Source: CAZTJA01 sp964613745 (GTDB lineage: Bacteria; Desulfobacterota; Desulfomonilia; Desulfomonilales; Desulfomonilaceae). Taken from it: a stretch of 64,000 bases of DNA. The notes under the pieces are model-generated. The model worked only from the letters and a program-made list of their open reading frames with translations, was not told the DNA's origin and searched no databases. Each line of letters begins with the position of its first letter. Position 1 is the first letter of the stretch. The position numbers and the translations under genes are program-made. Location: positions 56,587 to 120,586 of the forward strand of contig CAZTJA010000002.1 in the NCBI GenBank assembly GCA_964613745.1, given 5' to 3'. Positions 46,700-54,934 of the stretch are shown one piece after another.

Positions 46700-49627
46700 C
46701 TAAGTCCAATCGAGAGATTTGGATTTTTTATCTTTTTCCGTTTCGGGCGAAGAGTCCGGCTGAACTGCCGGTTTCTTAAAAGGTCCTCTGGCTACGGTGT
46801 TCATAACGGAAACGCCCAAAAAGCCTGGATTGATTCTGATCGAATATTCGGTTCCATTTCTCACAAATGTTATCAGCGGTTTGGCTTTGTCACGTCTCGT
46901 TACTGATGTAAGGGCTATGAATTTGTCGACCGTTAGATCCGCAGTGCCGTTGTACTCGATAATTACGTCGCCTTTTTGCATGCCGGCTTTCTTTGCATCG
47001 GAACGAGGACTGAAGTCTAGAACGACAATTCCTTTAACTGAGAGGTCTTCATCCTCGGCCGGCTCGCGATTATCCTTCTTTGTTGCCGTTTTCTCCCTAA
47101 ATTCCTGCTCTTTTGCCACTGCAGTTGCAACGGCTCTCTGATCGGCTCCGGGAACCCATTCCTTGGTTAAAAAATCATTGCTGAAGTGGAATGGTCTTTG
47201 TACATTTTGAGTTTCTATTGCAACTCGAAAACCTCCGTTAAAGACGGCAAGATCGGGCCGAGACCATCCTCTAAAGGCGTTCCTGAGATTAACCGGCCCA
47301 AATGTCCATTCGCCCCCTTTCATAACCCTGTACTCTCCATGTCCAGGACCTTCAGGATCTATGTCGGGAGTAAATTTATAGTAGTCCTCGGAGTAGTAGT
47401 CTCTGCACCATTCCAGCGCATTGCCGGCCATATCGTAAAGGCCGTATCCGTTTGCTTCGTAGCTGCCTACAGGGGAAACGTACTTGTATCCATCATCTGA
47501 GTTTCGATCACGCCATTCATAATCGGTGTTCTTGTCTGCGTAGTTGGCCCGCTTTCCATCAGGAAGTTCGTCTCCCCACGGAAATTGTGCGGCGGGTATG
47601 CCGCCTCTTGATGCATATTCCCACTGAGCTTCTGTAGGCAATTTGTAAGGTAATTTTTCCTTAGCCGTGAGCCATTCGACAAAGGCGACGGCATCGTTGT
47701 AAGATACCATTACCACAGGCTGATCATCTGATATCTGCCACCCGGGATTTCGCCAAGAGGACCCTGCCTTCTTTTCAAAGCGCCTGCTCGACGCATTGAA
47801 AACTTGTCCCCCTTTGTCGTCTTCCGCATCGGTGATGTAGCCCGTGTCCTCTACAAAGGCCCTAAATTGGCCAACGGTTACTTCAGTGGCACTGATATAA
47901 AATGGCCTGGATACCCGCACTTTGTGTGCAGGGTATTCCATTTCAAGATTGATCGGCTGCCCTTGGCCCAGCGTCTGCATGGCCCAAGAAATATCGGCTT
48001 CGGAGCTGCCCATGAGAAATGAACCTGCGGGAATCCTAACCATCTTCATGTTGAGTGAATTCACGAAATTTTGATAAGTTTTGTCCCTGGTTACATCAAC
48101 AAGAGATCTTAATGCTTCCGTAGTGAAATACTTCTGGTCAGGGATTGTGCCGACGGTTTTGGATCGCGAAAAATTATCAATTGACTTAATCGCTTCAAGC
48201 CTTTTTCCTGAGCCGACCAGATCTTTTACATTGTGCAGCATCATGTCTGCGGATTCATTGCTGAGCACCGTTTCGGGCTTATGTAATTCTTCCGCGAAAT
48301 CCGCAATAGCCGCAATTCTGAACCCGGTAAAATCCGTACAAAGATCCGGATCTACTCCGAAACGAAACGCATTACGGGCTATACCCGCATCAAAAGCCCA
48401 ATTTCCTCCACGGACCACCCGCTTCTTCCCGGATTTTGGACCTGCAGGATCCGTGACCGTGGCTTGCTCGTAGCTTTTGGTATCGTAAATATCCGAGCAG
48501 AACTGCCAAACATTGCCGACCATATCGTAAAGCCAGAATGTGTTGGGGTTATAGAAGCCGACGGGCGAGGTACGGGCGTGCAAGTCATCTATGGTCCGGT
48601 CGGCCCAGGGCAATTCGGACCTCTTGTCCGCAATGTTGAATTCGTTACCATCTGGATAATTGTTGCCCCACGGATAGCGAAGCCCCTCTTTGCCCCCTCT
48701 GGCGGAGTATTCCCATTGGGCCTCAGTGGGTAAATAATATTTGCGTCCGTCTTTCTTGCTTAGCCACTCGCAAAAGGCCTCAGCATCCGTATATGCAATG
48801 AAAGTTACGGGATGATCATCCTGCAGTTTGGTTCCCGTATTCCTCCATGAAGCACCTGATTTTTTGCTCCAATGTTTCTTTGCGTCATCATAGGCCCAGC
48901 CCCATCCCTGTTTCTCGGCAACGGTGCTAAACCCGGTTTCAGCAACAAATCTTTTGAACTCACCGACCGTTACAGGATATTTTCCCATGTAGAAGCCGCG
49001 GGAAATGCGTACCTTGTGTTCCGGGCCTTCAACCACCACCTGAGCTTCCGGTACATTCCACTCCGTCTGCAATCGCCTGATTTCCGAAGGTGAGCTTCCC
49101 ATCGTGAAAGTTCCGGACTTAATGAGAATAAGCCTGATTCCCACCGAGTTGATCATTTCTCCCGGTGTGCCGGGTGTACGAGCTGCCGGGTCGGATGCTT
49201 TTTGCTTTGCAGTTTGCAAAAGGTTGTCGATAGTACTGGAGCCATGACCCGCGGCTGCAACCCTTTGGAGTGAAAGTACGGCATTGTCCCATTCTCGACG
49301 TTGCAAGCGTTCTTGTGATAACGTCAATTCGGATTCAACAAGCCGTTCTGCATCTTTGACTTGAATTGTATTTGAATCGAGGGGCCTATATTTCCATGGA
49401 TCTCTGTAGGCCTGCCCTTCTTTGGTTGCAGGTCGGTGAAAACCCTCCAAATATCCCGAAACGGCTTCAAACAGACGCTCAGGACTTATTTTCTCGGTAG
49501 TTTCATCGGTCTTGGCTTTATCTCCTGAGCTTCCATACGCTAAATACGTACATTCAAAGCTTGGAAAAGAAATAACGACAAGTGTCGCCGCAACCAAGAG
49601 GAAGGTAGCAAAGCCGCTTTTTTTCAT
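46700..49627 (-). CDS. Exported tandem FGE-sulfatase-like protein with C-terminal PDZ domain
   Basis: A 975-residue protein with an N-terminal signal or anchor (residues about 5-30). A helical region (about 45-150) is followed by a first formylglycine-generating-enzyme-type (SUMF1) domain (about 160-450; FTMGSS, LPTEAQWEYSARGG, GNVWQFC, VVRGGNW). A helical linker and a second FGE-type domain follow (about 530-800; FLMGSS, LPTEAQWEYASRGG, GNALEWC, VMKGGEW), then a PDZ domain (about 850-935; GMQKGDVIIEYNG). The paired catalytic Cys of true FGE (C-x4-C after the RGGS motif) are absent in both, so these are C-type-lectin-like binding modules rather than FGE enzymes. It lies 35 nt after a parvulin gene, suggesting an envelope-protein quality role. 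Confidence 0.8.
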   Translation of the reverse strand: MKKSGFATFLLVAATLVVISFPSFECTYLAYGSSGDKAKTDETTEKISPERLFEAVSGYLEGFHRPATKEGQAYRDPWKYRPLDSNTIQVKDAERLVESELTLSQERLQRREWDNAVLSLQRVAAAGHGSSTIDNLLQTAKQKASDPAARTPGTPGEMINSVGIRLILIKSGTFTMGSSPSEIRRLQTEWNVPEAQVVVEGPEHKVRISRGFYMGKYPVTVGEFKRFVAETGFSTVAEKQGWGWAYDDAKKHWSKKSGASWRNTGTKLQDDHPVTFIAYTDAEAFCEWLSKKDGRKYYLPTEAQWEYSARGGKEGLRYPWGNNYPDGNEFNIADKRSELPWADRTIDDLHARTSPVGFYNPNTFWLYDMVGNVWQFCSDIYDTKSYEQATVTDPAGPKSGKKRVVRGGNWAFDAGIARNAFRFGVDPDLCTDFTGFRIAAIADFAEELHKPETVLSNESADMMLHNVKDLVGSGKRLEAIKSIDNFSRSKTVGTIPDQKYFTTEALRSLVDVTRDKTYQNFVNSLNMKMVRIPAGSFLMGSSEADISWAMQTLGQGQPINLEMEYPAHKVRVSRPFYISATEVTVGQFRAFVEDTGYITDAEDDKGGQVFNASSRRFEKKAGSSWRNPGWQISDDQPVVMVSYNDAVAFVEWLTAKEKLPYKLPTEAQWEYASRGGIPAAQFPWGDELPDGKRANYADKNTDYEWRDRNSDDGYKYVSPVGSYEANGYGLYDMAGNALEWCRDYYSEDYYKFTPDIDPEGPGHGEYRVMKGGEWTFGPVNLRNAFRGWSRPDLAVFNGGFRVAIETQNVQRPFHFSNDFLTKEWVPGADQRAVATAVAKEQEFREKTATKKDNREPAEDEDLSVKGIVVLDFSPRSDAKKAGMQKGDVIIEYNGTADLTVDKFIALTSVTRRDKAKPLITFVRNGTEYSIRINPGFLGVSVMNTVARGPFKKPAVQPDSSPETEKDKKSKSLDWT

Positions 49628-49662
49628 GTGCTAACCATGTACGAGTGAGAACTCGGTGAGTA

Positions 49663-50496
49663 TTATTTTATCTCCACGGGAACTTCTTTTTTGGCTTGCT
49701 CAGTTACCTGAGTATGAATTTGTGCAGTTTTCTGGTCCATGAGCCTATTCTTGATCATTCCTCGAACCTGAACGAATGCAGGAGTTTCCGGCTGCCGTCT
49801 ATCGTCCACCTTTAATAAGTGCCATCCGAACTGGGATTTAATGGGACCTGCAACCTGTCCCTTAGGTATTTTAAATAAAGAGAACTCAAACGATTTTTCA
49901 AATGTGCCCTTCGGCAGCCAATCTCGACCGTCAGGAAGTTCAAACTTACCCCCCTTGGTCGCCGCAGGATCAATCGAGTATTTTTTAGCCAATTCGGCAA
50001 AATCTTTTCCCGATTTTAGCTCATCCAGAATTTTATTTGCCTGAGCTTCAGTGGGAACAAGAATGTGACGGGCCTGTATTTCTTCGGAAGGTTTGAACTC
50101 GTTCACATGCTCTTTGTAAAAAGCTTGCAATTCTTCTTCGGTGATCTGAGGTGTTTTCTCAAGTTGTCTACGAAAAAATTCACGGGCCAAGTATTCCGTT
50201 TGGGAATAATCCAGTCTGGTCTTCACAGCCGGTTCTTTATCAATACCTTCCTTTTTGGCGGCTTCAGCAAAGAGATAAAATGAAACCACCTCATCTAGGA
50301 TTTTCTTTCTTCCATCCGGAGTCAAGAACGGCACTCGATTTTCCTCTGGAATAGTCGCTATGATATTGTCGAGCATTTCTCTCGTTATTTCGTTATTGCC
50401 GACCTTTGCCAAAACATCTTTGGTGGATTGATCAGCTGCAAATGCTGAAGACATACTTACAACAATGAGAAAGAATACGGATGCAATCAGTTTCAT
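49663..50496 (-). CDS. Periplasmic parvulin-type peptidyl-prolyl isomerase (SurA/PrsA-like)
   Basis: A 277-residue protein. ATG 50496 (AGAGG upstream) begins a signal peptide (MKLIASVFFLIVVSMSSAFA). A helical SurA-like N-domain (residues 25-140) has NEITREMLDNII and LAREFFRRQLEKTP. The rotamase domain (about 145-250) carries QARHILVPTEAQANKIL, FAELAKKYSIDPA and QVAGPIKSQFGWHLLKV. It helps fold exported proteins. It precedes the FGE-like/PDZ gene by 35 nt, so the two are probably co-expressed. Confidence 0.9.
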   Translation of the reverse strand: MKLIASVFFLIVVSMSSAFAADQSTKDVLAKVGNNEITREMLDNIIATIPEENRVPFLTPDGRKKILDEVVSFYLFAEAAKKEGIDKEPAVKTRLDYSQTEYLAREFFRRQLEKTPQITEEELQAFYKEHVNEFKPSEEIQARHILVPTEAQANKILDELKSGKDFAELAKKYSIDPAATKGGKFELPDGRDWLPKGTFEKSFEFSLFKIPKGQVAGPIKSQFGWHLLKVDDRRQPETPAFVQVRGMIKNRLMDQKTAQIHTQVTEQAKKEVPVEIK

Positions 50497-50689
50497 TGAC
50501 AACCTCTTAGAGCATGTTGCCTGCCTGCAAAATTGCTGCAGGTCCATTTAATGAGGCGAATACTAGGATAACTTACACCTTAAATCAAGCATCGGGTCCT
50601 GTACTCGCTATACAATGCATCACTGTCCGGTGCATTTCGGAATGTGCTAGACTGGGTTAAAGAGTCGGATAAGGATGAGAGTGGGAACC

Positions 50690-51721
50690 ATGAAAGCACT
50701 TGTGAAATCAGAACCCCGATCGGGTTTATGGCTCGAGGAAATCCCGATTCCGGAGCCTGGGATGGATGATGTCCTTATTAGAATTTTGAAAACATCGATT
50801 TGCGGCACTGATGTACACATTTATAACTGGGACGACTGGGCCGAAAAAACTATTCCGATTCCCATGGCCATTGGCCATGAGTTTGTGGGTCGGGTTGCTG
50901 CAATCGGCAGCCACGTCCATGATTTTCAACCGGGCGATCTCGTATCGGGAGAAGGTCATGTCGTCTGCGGTCACTGCAGGAATTGTATGGCCGGCCGAAG
51001 GCACTTGTGCAACAAGACAAGTGGGGTTGGAGTCAACAGACCAGGTGCATTCGCGGAATACCTCTGTATTCCCGAAACAAACGTTTGGTACTGCGACCCT
51101 AAAATACCGCTGGATATACTCTCCTGTTTCGATCCACTCGGTAACGCAGTCCACACCGCCCTTTCTTTCGATGTCCTGGGAGAAGACGTACTAATTACGG
51201 GGGCCGGCCCAATAGGCTGCATGGCTGCTGCTGTTGCCAAGCATGCAGGAGCCAGATATATCGTCGTCACCGATGTTAATCCTTATCGGCTCGCACTAGC
51301 AAAAGAGATGGGGGCCACCATTGCCCTGGATGTTCGTGAGCAGACCATAGAAGACACGCAGATGGTATTGGGCATGAAGGAAGGATTTGATGTAGGCCTC
51401 GAAATGTCGGGAAATCCAGACGCACTGAGATCTTTGATTAAAAACATGTGCCACGGCGGCAAGATTGCTTTATTGGGAATACTTGGCCGGGATGCCTCCG
51501 TAGATTGGGACACCATTGTATTCAATGGGATAACAATCAAAGGGATTTATGGCAGGGAAATGTACGAGACTTGGTACAAAATGACTTCCCTGATCCAAAC
51601 AGGTCTGGATATAAGCCCCGTTATAACTCACCGTTTCAGATACACCGATTACGAGAAAGCATTTGAAGTCATGAGATCAGGTAATTCAGGCAAGGTTATT
51701 CTGAACTGGTCGGATGAATAA
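50690..51721 (+). CDS. tdh: L-threonine 3-dehydrogenase
   Basis: A 343-residue zinc medium-chain dehydrogenase, the same length as E. coli Tdh (341). TSICGTDVHIYNWDDWAEKTIPIPMAIGHEFVG is diagnostic, with the catalytic zinc Cys and His-Glu. CGHCRNCMAGRRHLC is the structural zinc site and TGAGPIGCMAAAVAKHAGA binds NAD. It makes 2-amino-3-oxobutyrate, which Kbl or spontaneous decay then handles; no kbl is adjacent. I chose ATG 50690 (GAGTGGG upstream) over an in-frame start at 50675. It is convergent with the fumarase genes. Confidence 0.9.
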   Translation: MKALVKSEPRSGLWLEEIPIPEPGMDDVLIRILKTSICGTDVHIYNWDDWAEKTIPIPMAIGHEFVGRVAAIGSHVHDFQPGDLVSGEGHVVCGHCRNCMAGRRHLCNKTSGVGVNRPGAFAEYLCIPETNVWYCDPKIPLDILSCFDPLGNAVHTALSFDVLGEDVLITGAGPIGCMAAAVAKHAGARYIVVTDVNPYRLALAKEMGATIALDVREQTIEDTQMVLGMKEGFDVGLEMSGNPDALRSLIKNMCHGGKIALLGILGRDASVDWDTIVFNGITIKGIYGREMYETWYKMTSLIQTGLDISPVITHRFRYTDYEKAFEVMRSGNSGKVILNWSDE

Positions 51722-51742
51722 GATAAAACACGCCCCCTTAGG

Positions 51743-52303
51743 TTATATCGGGAGTTTTCGATATTTTTCTCTGCCGGTCACATATAAGTCATTTCCGTAA
51801 GAGTCCGTTGCCACAATCAGCGGCATATGTTCAACCACGAGACGGCGCACTGCCTCCGGTCCCAACTCTTCCCATGCTATTATTTCCGCTTCTTTGATAC
51901 ACTTTGCCATAAGTGCTCCGGTTCCACCTACGGCCGCAAAGTAGATTGCCCCATGCACCTTCATAGCTTCCTTGACGGCATCCGATCGTTGGCCTTTCCC
52001 AATCATGCCTTTAAGACCCAGGGATATCAGTGTCGGTGCGTAAGCATCCATACGATAACTGGTCGTTGGGCCGGCTGATCCTATTGGTCTCCCCGGGGGA
52101 GCCGGTGTTGGTCCGACGTAATAGATTACCTGATTAGCAATAGAAAACGGCAATTCCCGACCGGCATCGATTAGTTCAATCATCTTCTTGTGGGCTGCAT
52201 CGCGCCCGGTGATGATGGTCCCTGAAAGGCTTATTGTGTCACCGGCATTCAAATGCTTGATAACGGCCGGATCCAGCGGTGCACTGATCTGCTTTGTCGA
52301 CAT
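51743..52303 (-). CDS. Class I fumarate hydratase, beta subunit
   Basis: A 186-residue C-terminal-type subunit of iron-sulfur fumarase. GDTISLSGTIITGRDAAHKKM, then PGRPIGSAGPTTSYRMDAY, then KGMIGKGQRSDAVKEAM are family signatures; IYFAAVGGTGALMAKCI forms part of the active site. ATG 52303 has AAGGAGG upstream and overlaps the alpha stop (TAATG). With the alpha subunit it converts fumarate and malate. L(+)-tartrate dehydratase is a related alternative; the anaerobic setting favours fumarase. Confidence 0.9.
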   Translation of the reverse strand: MSTKQISAPLDPAVIKHLNAGDTISLSGTIITGRDAAHKKMIELIDAGRELPFSIANQVIYYVGPTPAPPGRPIGSAGPTTSYRMDAYAPTLISLGLKGMIGKGQRSDAVKEAMKVHGAIYFAAVGGTGALMAKCIKEAEIIAWEELGPEAVRRLVVEHMPLIVATDSYGNDLYVTGREKYRKLPI

Positions 52304-53142
52304 TATAATACGACCTCCTTGTGCCTGCTGGAATGACATTGAATGTTCACGGCGACCGGCAGCCCGGCTATATGAGTTGGAAACCATTCCACATGAACGG
52401 CCAATGCGGTTATTCTACCGCCGAAGCCCATTGGACCCAGTCCGAGCAAATTAATACGCGTCAATAATTCTGATTCCAGTTCGGCAATGACGGGGTCGGG
52501 GTTTTTTAGGCCTAGTTTTCGTATGAGGGCTTTCTTGGCAAGAAAAGCACATTTTTCGAATGTGCCTCCAAGACCTACTCCCACTATTATGGGTGGACAG
52601 GGATTTCCGCCTGATTCCTCCACTCTCTGGATTACAAAATTTTTTACACCCTCAATACCGGCTGAAGGCGGAAACATCATTACTCGGCTCATGTTCTCGG
52701 ACCCGAAACCCTTGGGCGCCAATGTAAGCTTAAGGCACTCACCCGAAACGAGTTCCGTATGGATGACCGCCGGTGTATTGTCGCCGGTATTGACCCTCGT
52801 TACGGGATGAAGAACCGATTTGCGTAGATTTCCCTCGGAATAACCTTGACGAACACCGTGGTTAATTGCGTCATGCAAGTTGCCGCCAGTTAGGTGAACG
52901 TCTTGTCCAATCTCAGCAAACACCACGGCCATACCGGTGTCCTGACACAACGGGATATTCTCTTCCGCAGCAATTCGAGCGTTTTCCAGTATTTTTTCCA
53001 GAACTTCTCGGCCGATTGATGACTCTTCATTCATGAGAGCCGATTCCAAAGCTATGATTACATCATCTTCGAGAACGGTACACGCTTCAACACACATTCG
53101 TCTTAGCGCCTCGGAGATTTCGGAGACGTGAATTGTTTTCAT
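52303..53142 (-). CDS. Class I fumarate hydratase, alpha subunit
   Basis: A 279-residue subunit carrying the [4Fe-4S] cluster: Cys in PLCQDTGMAVVFAEIG, in GNPCPPIIVGVGLGGTFEKCAFLAKKAL and in the later segments. GFGSENMSRVMMFPPSAG and LGPMGFGGRITALAV are conserved. ATG 53142 starts the recognisable fold; a longer frame to 53253 adds unrelated residues. The split two-gene form is common in anaerobes. Fumarate metabolism is relevant to the FrdA-like operon at 20551. Confidence 0.9.
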   Translation of the reverse strand: MKTIHVSEISEALRRMCVEACTVLEDDVIIALESALMNEESSIGREVLEKILENARIAAEENIPLCQDTGMAVVFAEIGQDVHLTGGNLHDAINHGVRQGYSEGNLRKSVLHPVTRVNTGDNTPAVIHTELVSGECLKLTLAPKGFGSENMSRVMMFPPSAGIEGVKNFVIQRVEESGGNPCPPIIVGVGLGGTFEKCAFLAKKALIRKLGLKNPDPVIAELESELLTRINLLGLGPMGFGGRITALAVHVEWFPTHIAGLPVAVNIQCHSSRHKEVVL

Positions 53143-53217
53143 TTCAGACCGATCCGAGTATTTTGATTGAAGAAATACATAGATGAGTAAGCTCAAATTA
53201 TCAAGGTGATTAATGCC

Positions 53218-53508
53218 ATGGATGGAAACCTCAACATCGAGAAACTCCAGCAATCATATGAACAGGTGTTGGCCCTTCTCGAATCTCATGGACTACTAAA
53301 GGAACGGCTTCCCTATACTCCTGGATTATTGGAAGAGGCCGTTTTTTTTGCATACAAAATGAGGCTCATTACACAGGGCAGAGTAAAAAACCTATTGATG
53401 TTGACCAGAGAGGAACTAAAAGAAAAGATCAGAGAATGGAATAGCGGGGATGAAGGCAATTGCACATGCAGAATGGCAAGAAATCCCTTTGTTGAGCAAG
53501 AGATGTGA
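53218..53508 (+). CDS. Small hypothetical protein
   Basis: A 96-residue helical protein from ATG 53218 (AAGGTG upstream); GTG 53206 is possible and adds four residues. There are no membrane helices. It has a conserved-looking core (ALLESHGLLKERLPYTPGL, LITQGRVKNLLMLTREELKE) and a Cys pair near the end (NCTCRMARNP). No family recognised. It is divergent from the fumarase alpha gene, with 75 bp between starts. Confidence 0.55.
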   Translation: MDGNLNIEKLQQSYEQVLALLESHGLLKERLPYTPGLLEEAVFFAYKMRLITQGRVKNLLMLTREELKEKIREWNSGDEGNCTCRMARNPFVEQEM

Positions 53509-53580
53509 TCAAGCCGTTCAGAAATCTTGATTACCGTGGGCGAATACTTTACGGTGCTATGAATTGATAGGGGGCTAGAC

Positions 53581-53793
53581 ATGAACAAATCCGACATACT
53601 GAAGGCGCTCGAATGGGTTGATCAAACAGCGAGAGATGGCGATGCTCTTTTGCTCAACAAAGCGAAAATAGCCTTAGAAGAAGAACTCGTCTCGAAAAAG
53701 AACACCTCGGGTCCGGAAGAAGGGTACAAAAAGGCCATTGAGAGTTTCGTACGTAAACACGGACGTGAACCTCTCGAAGAAATAGATTCTTAG
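53581..53793 (+). CDS. Small helical protein, unknown
   Basis: A 70-residue acidic helical protein with a good Shine-Dalgarno sequence (AGGGGG at 8 nt). MNKSDILKALEWVDQTAR and a C-terminal YKKAIESFVRKHGREPLEE. No domain recognised. It lies 72 nt after the preceding small gene, possibly in one operon. Confidence 0.6.
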   Translation: MNKSDILKALEWVDQTARDGDALLLNKAKIALEEELVSKKNTSGPEEGYKKAIESFVRKHGREPLEEIDS

Positions 53794-53859
53794 GACTCAC
53801 GCTTCTTACAACTCCAACAATGTGACAAATTGGACCGGGTTCTCGTCGGGCTAAAAGAG

Positions 53860-54318
53860 TTATCTATTTTCCCGGCGAAACTTCCATGGCGGCAGGGGAT
53901 CATCCAAGGACCACAAACCAATGCGGAGATTTCGTGCGCGACTCTCCGCTTCCTTCAGTTCTTTTTCATGGGGAGCATATCTCCTGAACCACCAGGCGAG
54001 ACCCGCTTCGAGCAGCTCCTTGTTCAACGAAGTCCCATCAATTTGGACCCAGGCTACCGTGCGACCGTGCCGATCCCTCTCAACTTCCATTACTTCAACT
54101 TCTTTCCCGAACACCTTGCCCGCCGTGAACTGTCTGGCTTTAGATCCGAAATCCTGATCTCTTTCGGGAGAATCCACTCCGTAAAGCCGAATTTTCACCG
54201 GATGACGGTCTCGCAGAACCTCTATGGTGTCGCCGTCCATAATCTTAACAACTTTCCCTGTCCATGCTTCTGCACTTGGGCACAATAGAAGAAGGGCTCC
54301 CAGAATAAGAGCATTCAT
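53860..54318 (-). CDS. Exported thermonuclease-like (staphylococcal nuclease fold) protein
   Basis: A 152-residue protein with a signal peptide from ATG 54318 (MNALILGALLLLCPSAEAW). The SNase core follows: VVKIMDGDTIEV (calcium-site Asp), KIRLYGVDSPERDQ (Arg35 and Glu43 equivalents), DRHGRTVAWV (Arg87 equivalent) and NKELLEAGLAWWFRRY. All catalytic positions look intact, so a secreted or periplasmic Ca2+-dependent nuclease is likely. It is monocistronic. Confidence 0.85.
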   Translation of the reverse strand: MNALILGALLLLCPSAEAWTGKVVKIMDGDTIEVLRDRHPVKIRLYGVDSPERDQDFGSKARQFTAGKVFGKEVEVMEVERDRHGRTVAWVQIDGTSLNKELLEAGLAWWFRRYAPHEKELKEAESRARNLRIGLWSLDDPLPPWKFRRENR

Positions 54319-54481
54319 AATAAATTTTCTTAAGCTGATATTTCTTCTCCCCTCGGTATTTGATTCCACAACTCGACTCGGATGATTCAACAGACAAAGA
54401 ATAGATATTGCGCCAAGCAACTTAGCCGAATTGTCCCGATGAATGTCTCATATCAGGTAAAATGACTGCAAGGATATGATT

Positions 54482-54790
54482 ATGTGGTCCAGAATAAAAT
54501 CAAGTTTTCGTGAACTTGTGCATTCAAAACCCGGAGAAAGATTCAAGAAAGTTAATAAACATCTTCGCTCCGAGGTGAATCAATCATCGAAAAAGCGCTC
54601 GATTTATACTGCTGTGGGTATTTTACTTGTTGTTGCGGGACTCCTCCTCTCCATTCCTCCTGGAGTACCCGGTTTTCTCGTTACAGGGCTAGGGTTAGGC
54701 CTTATAGCTGCTCGATTTTCTTTTCTCGCCAAATTTTTCGACAAAAGTGAGATGAAGCTACGTACTTTTTTTGGGATGAAGAAACGATAG
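54482..54790 (+). CDS. Small two-helix membrane protein, unknown
   Basis: About 102 residues from ATG 54482 (AAGGA upstream; an in-frame ATT/ATG at 54476-54482 changes little). A basic N-terminal 40 residues (SRIKSSFRELVHSKPGERFK) are followed by two close helices (YTAVGILLVVAGLLLSIPPG and FLVTGLGLGLIAARFSFL) and a basic tail. The hairpin SIPPGVPGFLV recalls PGPGW-type transmembrane proteins. Function unknown. Confidence 0.6.
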   Translation: MWSRIKSSFRELVHSKPGERFKKVNKHLRSEVNQSSKKRSIYTAVGILLVVAGLLLSIPPGVPGFLVTGLGLGLIAARFSFLAKFFDKSEMKLRTFFGMKKR

Positions 54791-54934
54791 TGGAAAACCT
54801 GCACGTGTCCCGGTATGTGACTCATTGAATTTCGGTTTACATTAAAAATACAAATAGTCCCCTAAAAAACGTTTCTTTTTACTTCAATAACTTCATAATG
54901 ATCAAAAACATACATCCGATCACACAACTGAAAT

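Noticed and set aside
46700..49627. Active formylglycine-generating enzyme for sulfatases
   Set aside because: The catalytic C-x4-C motif is absent in both domains and no sulfatase gene is present.
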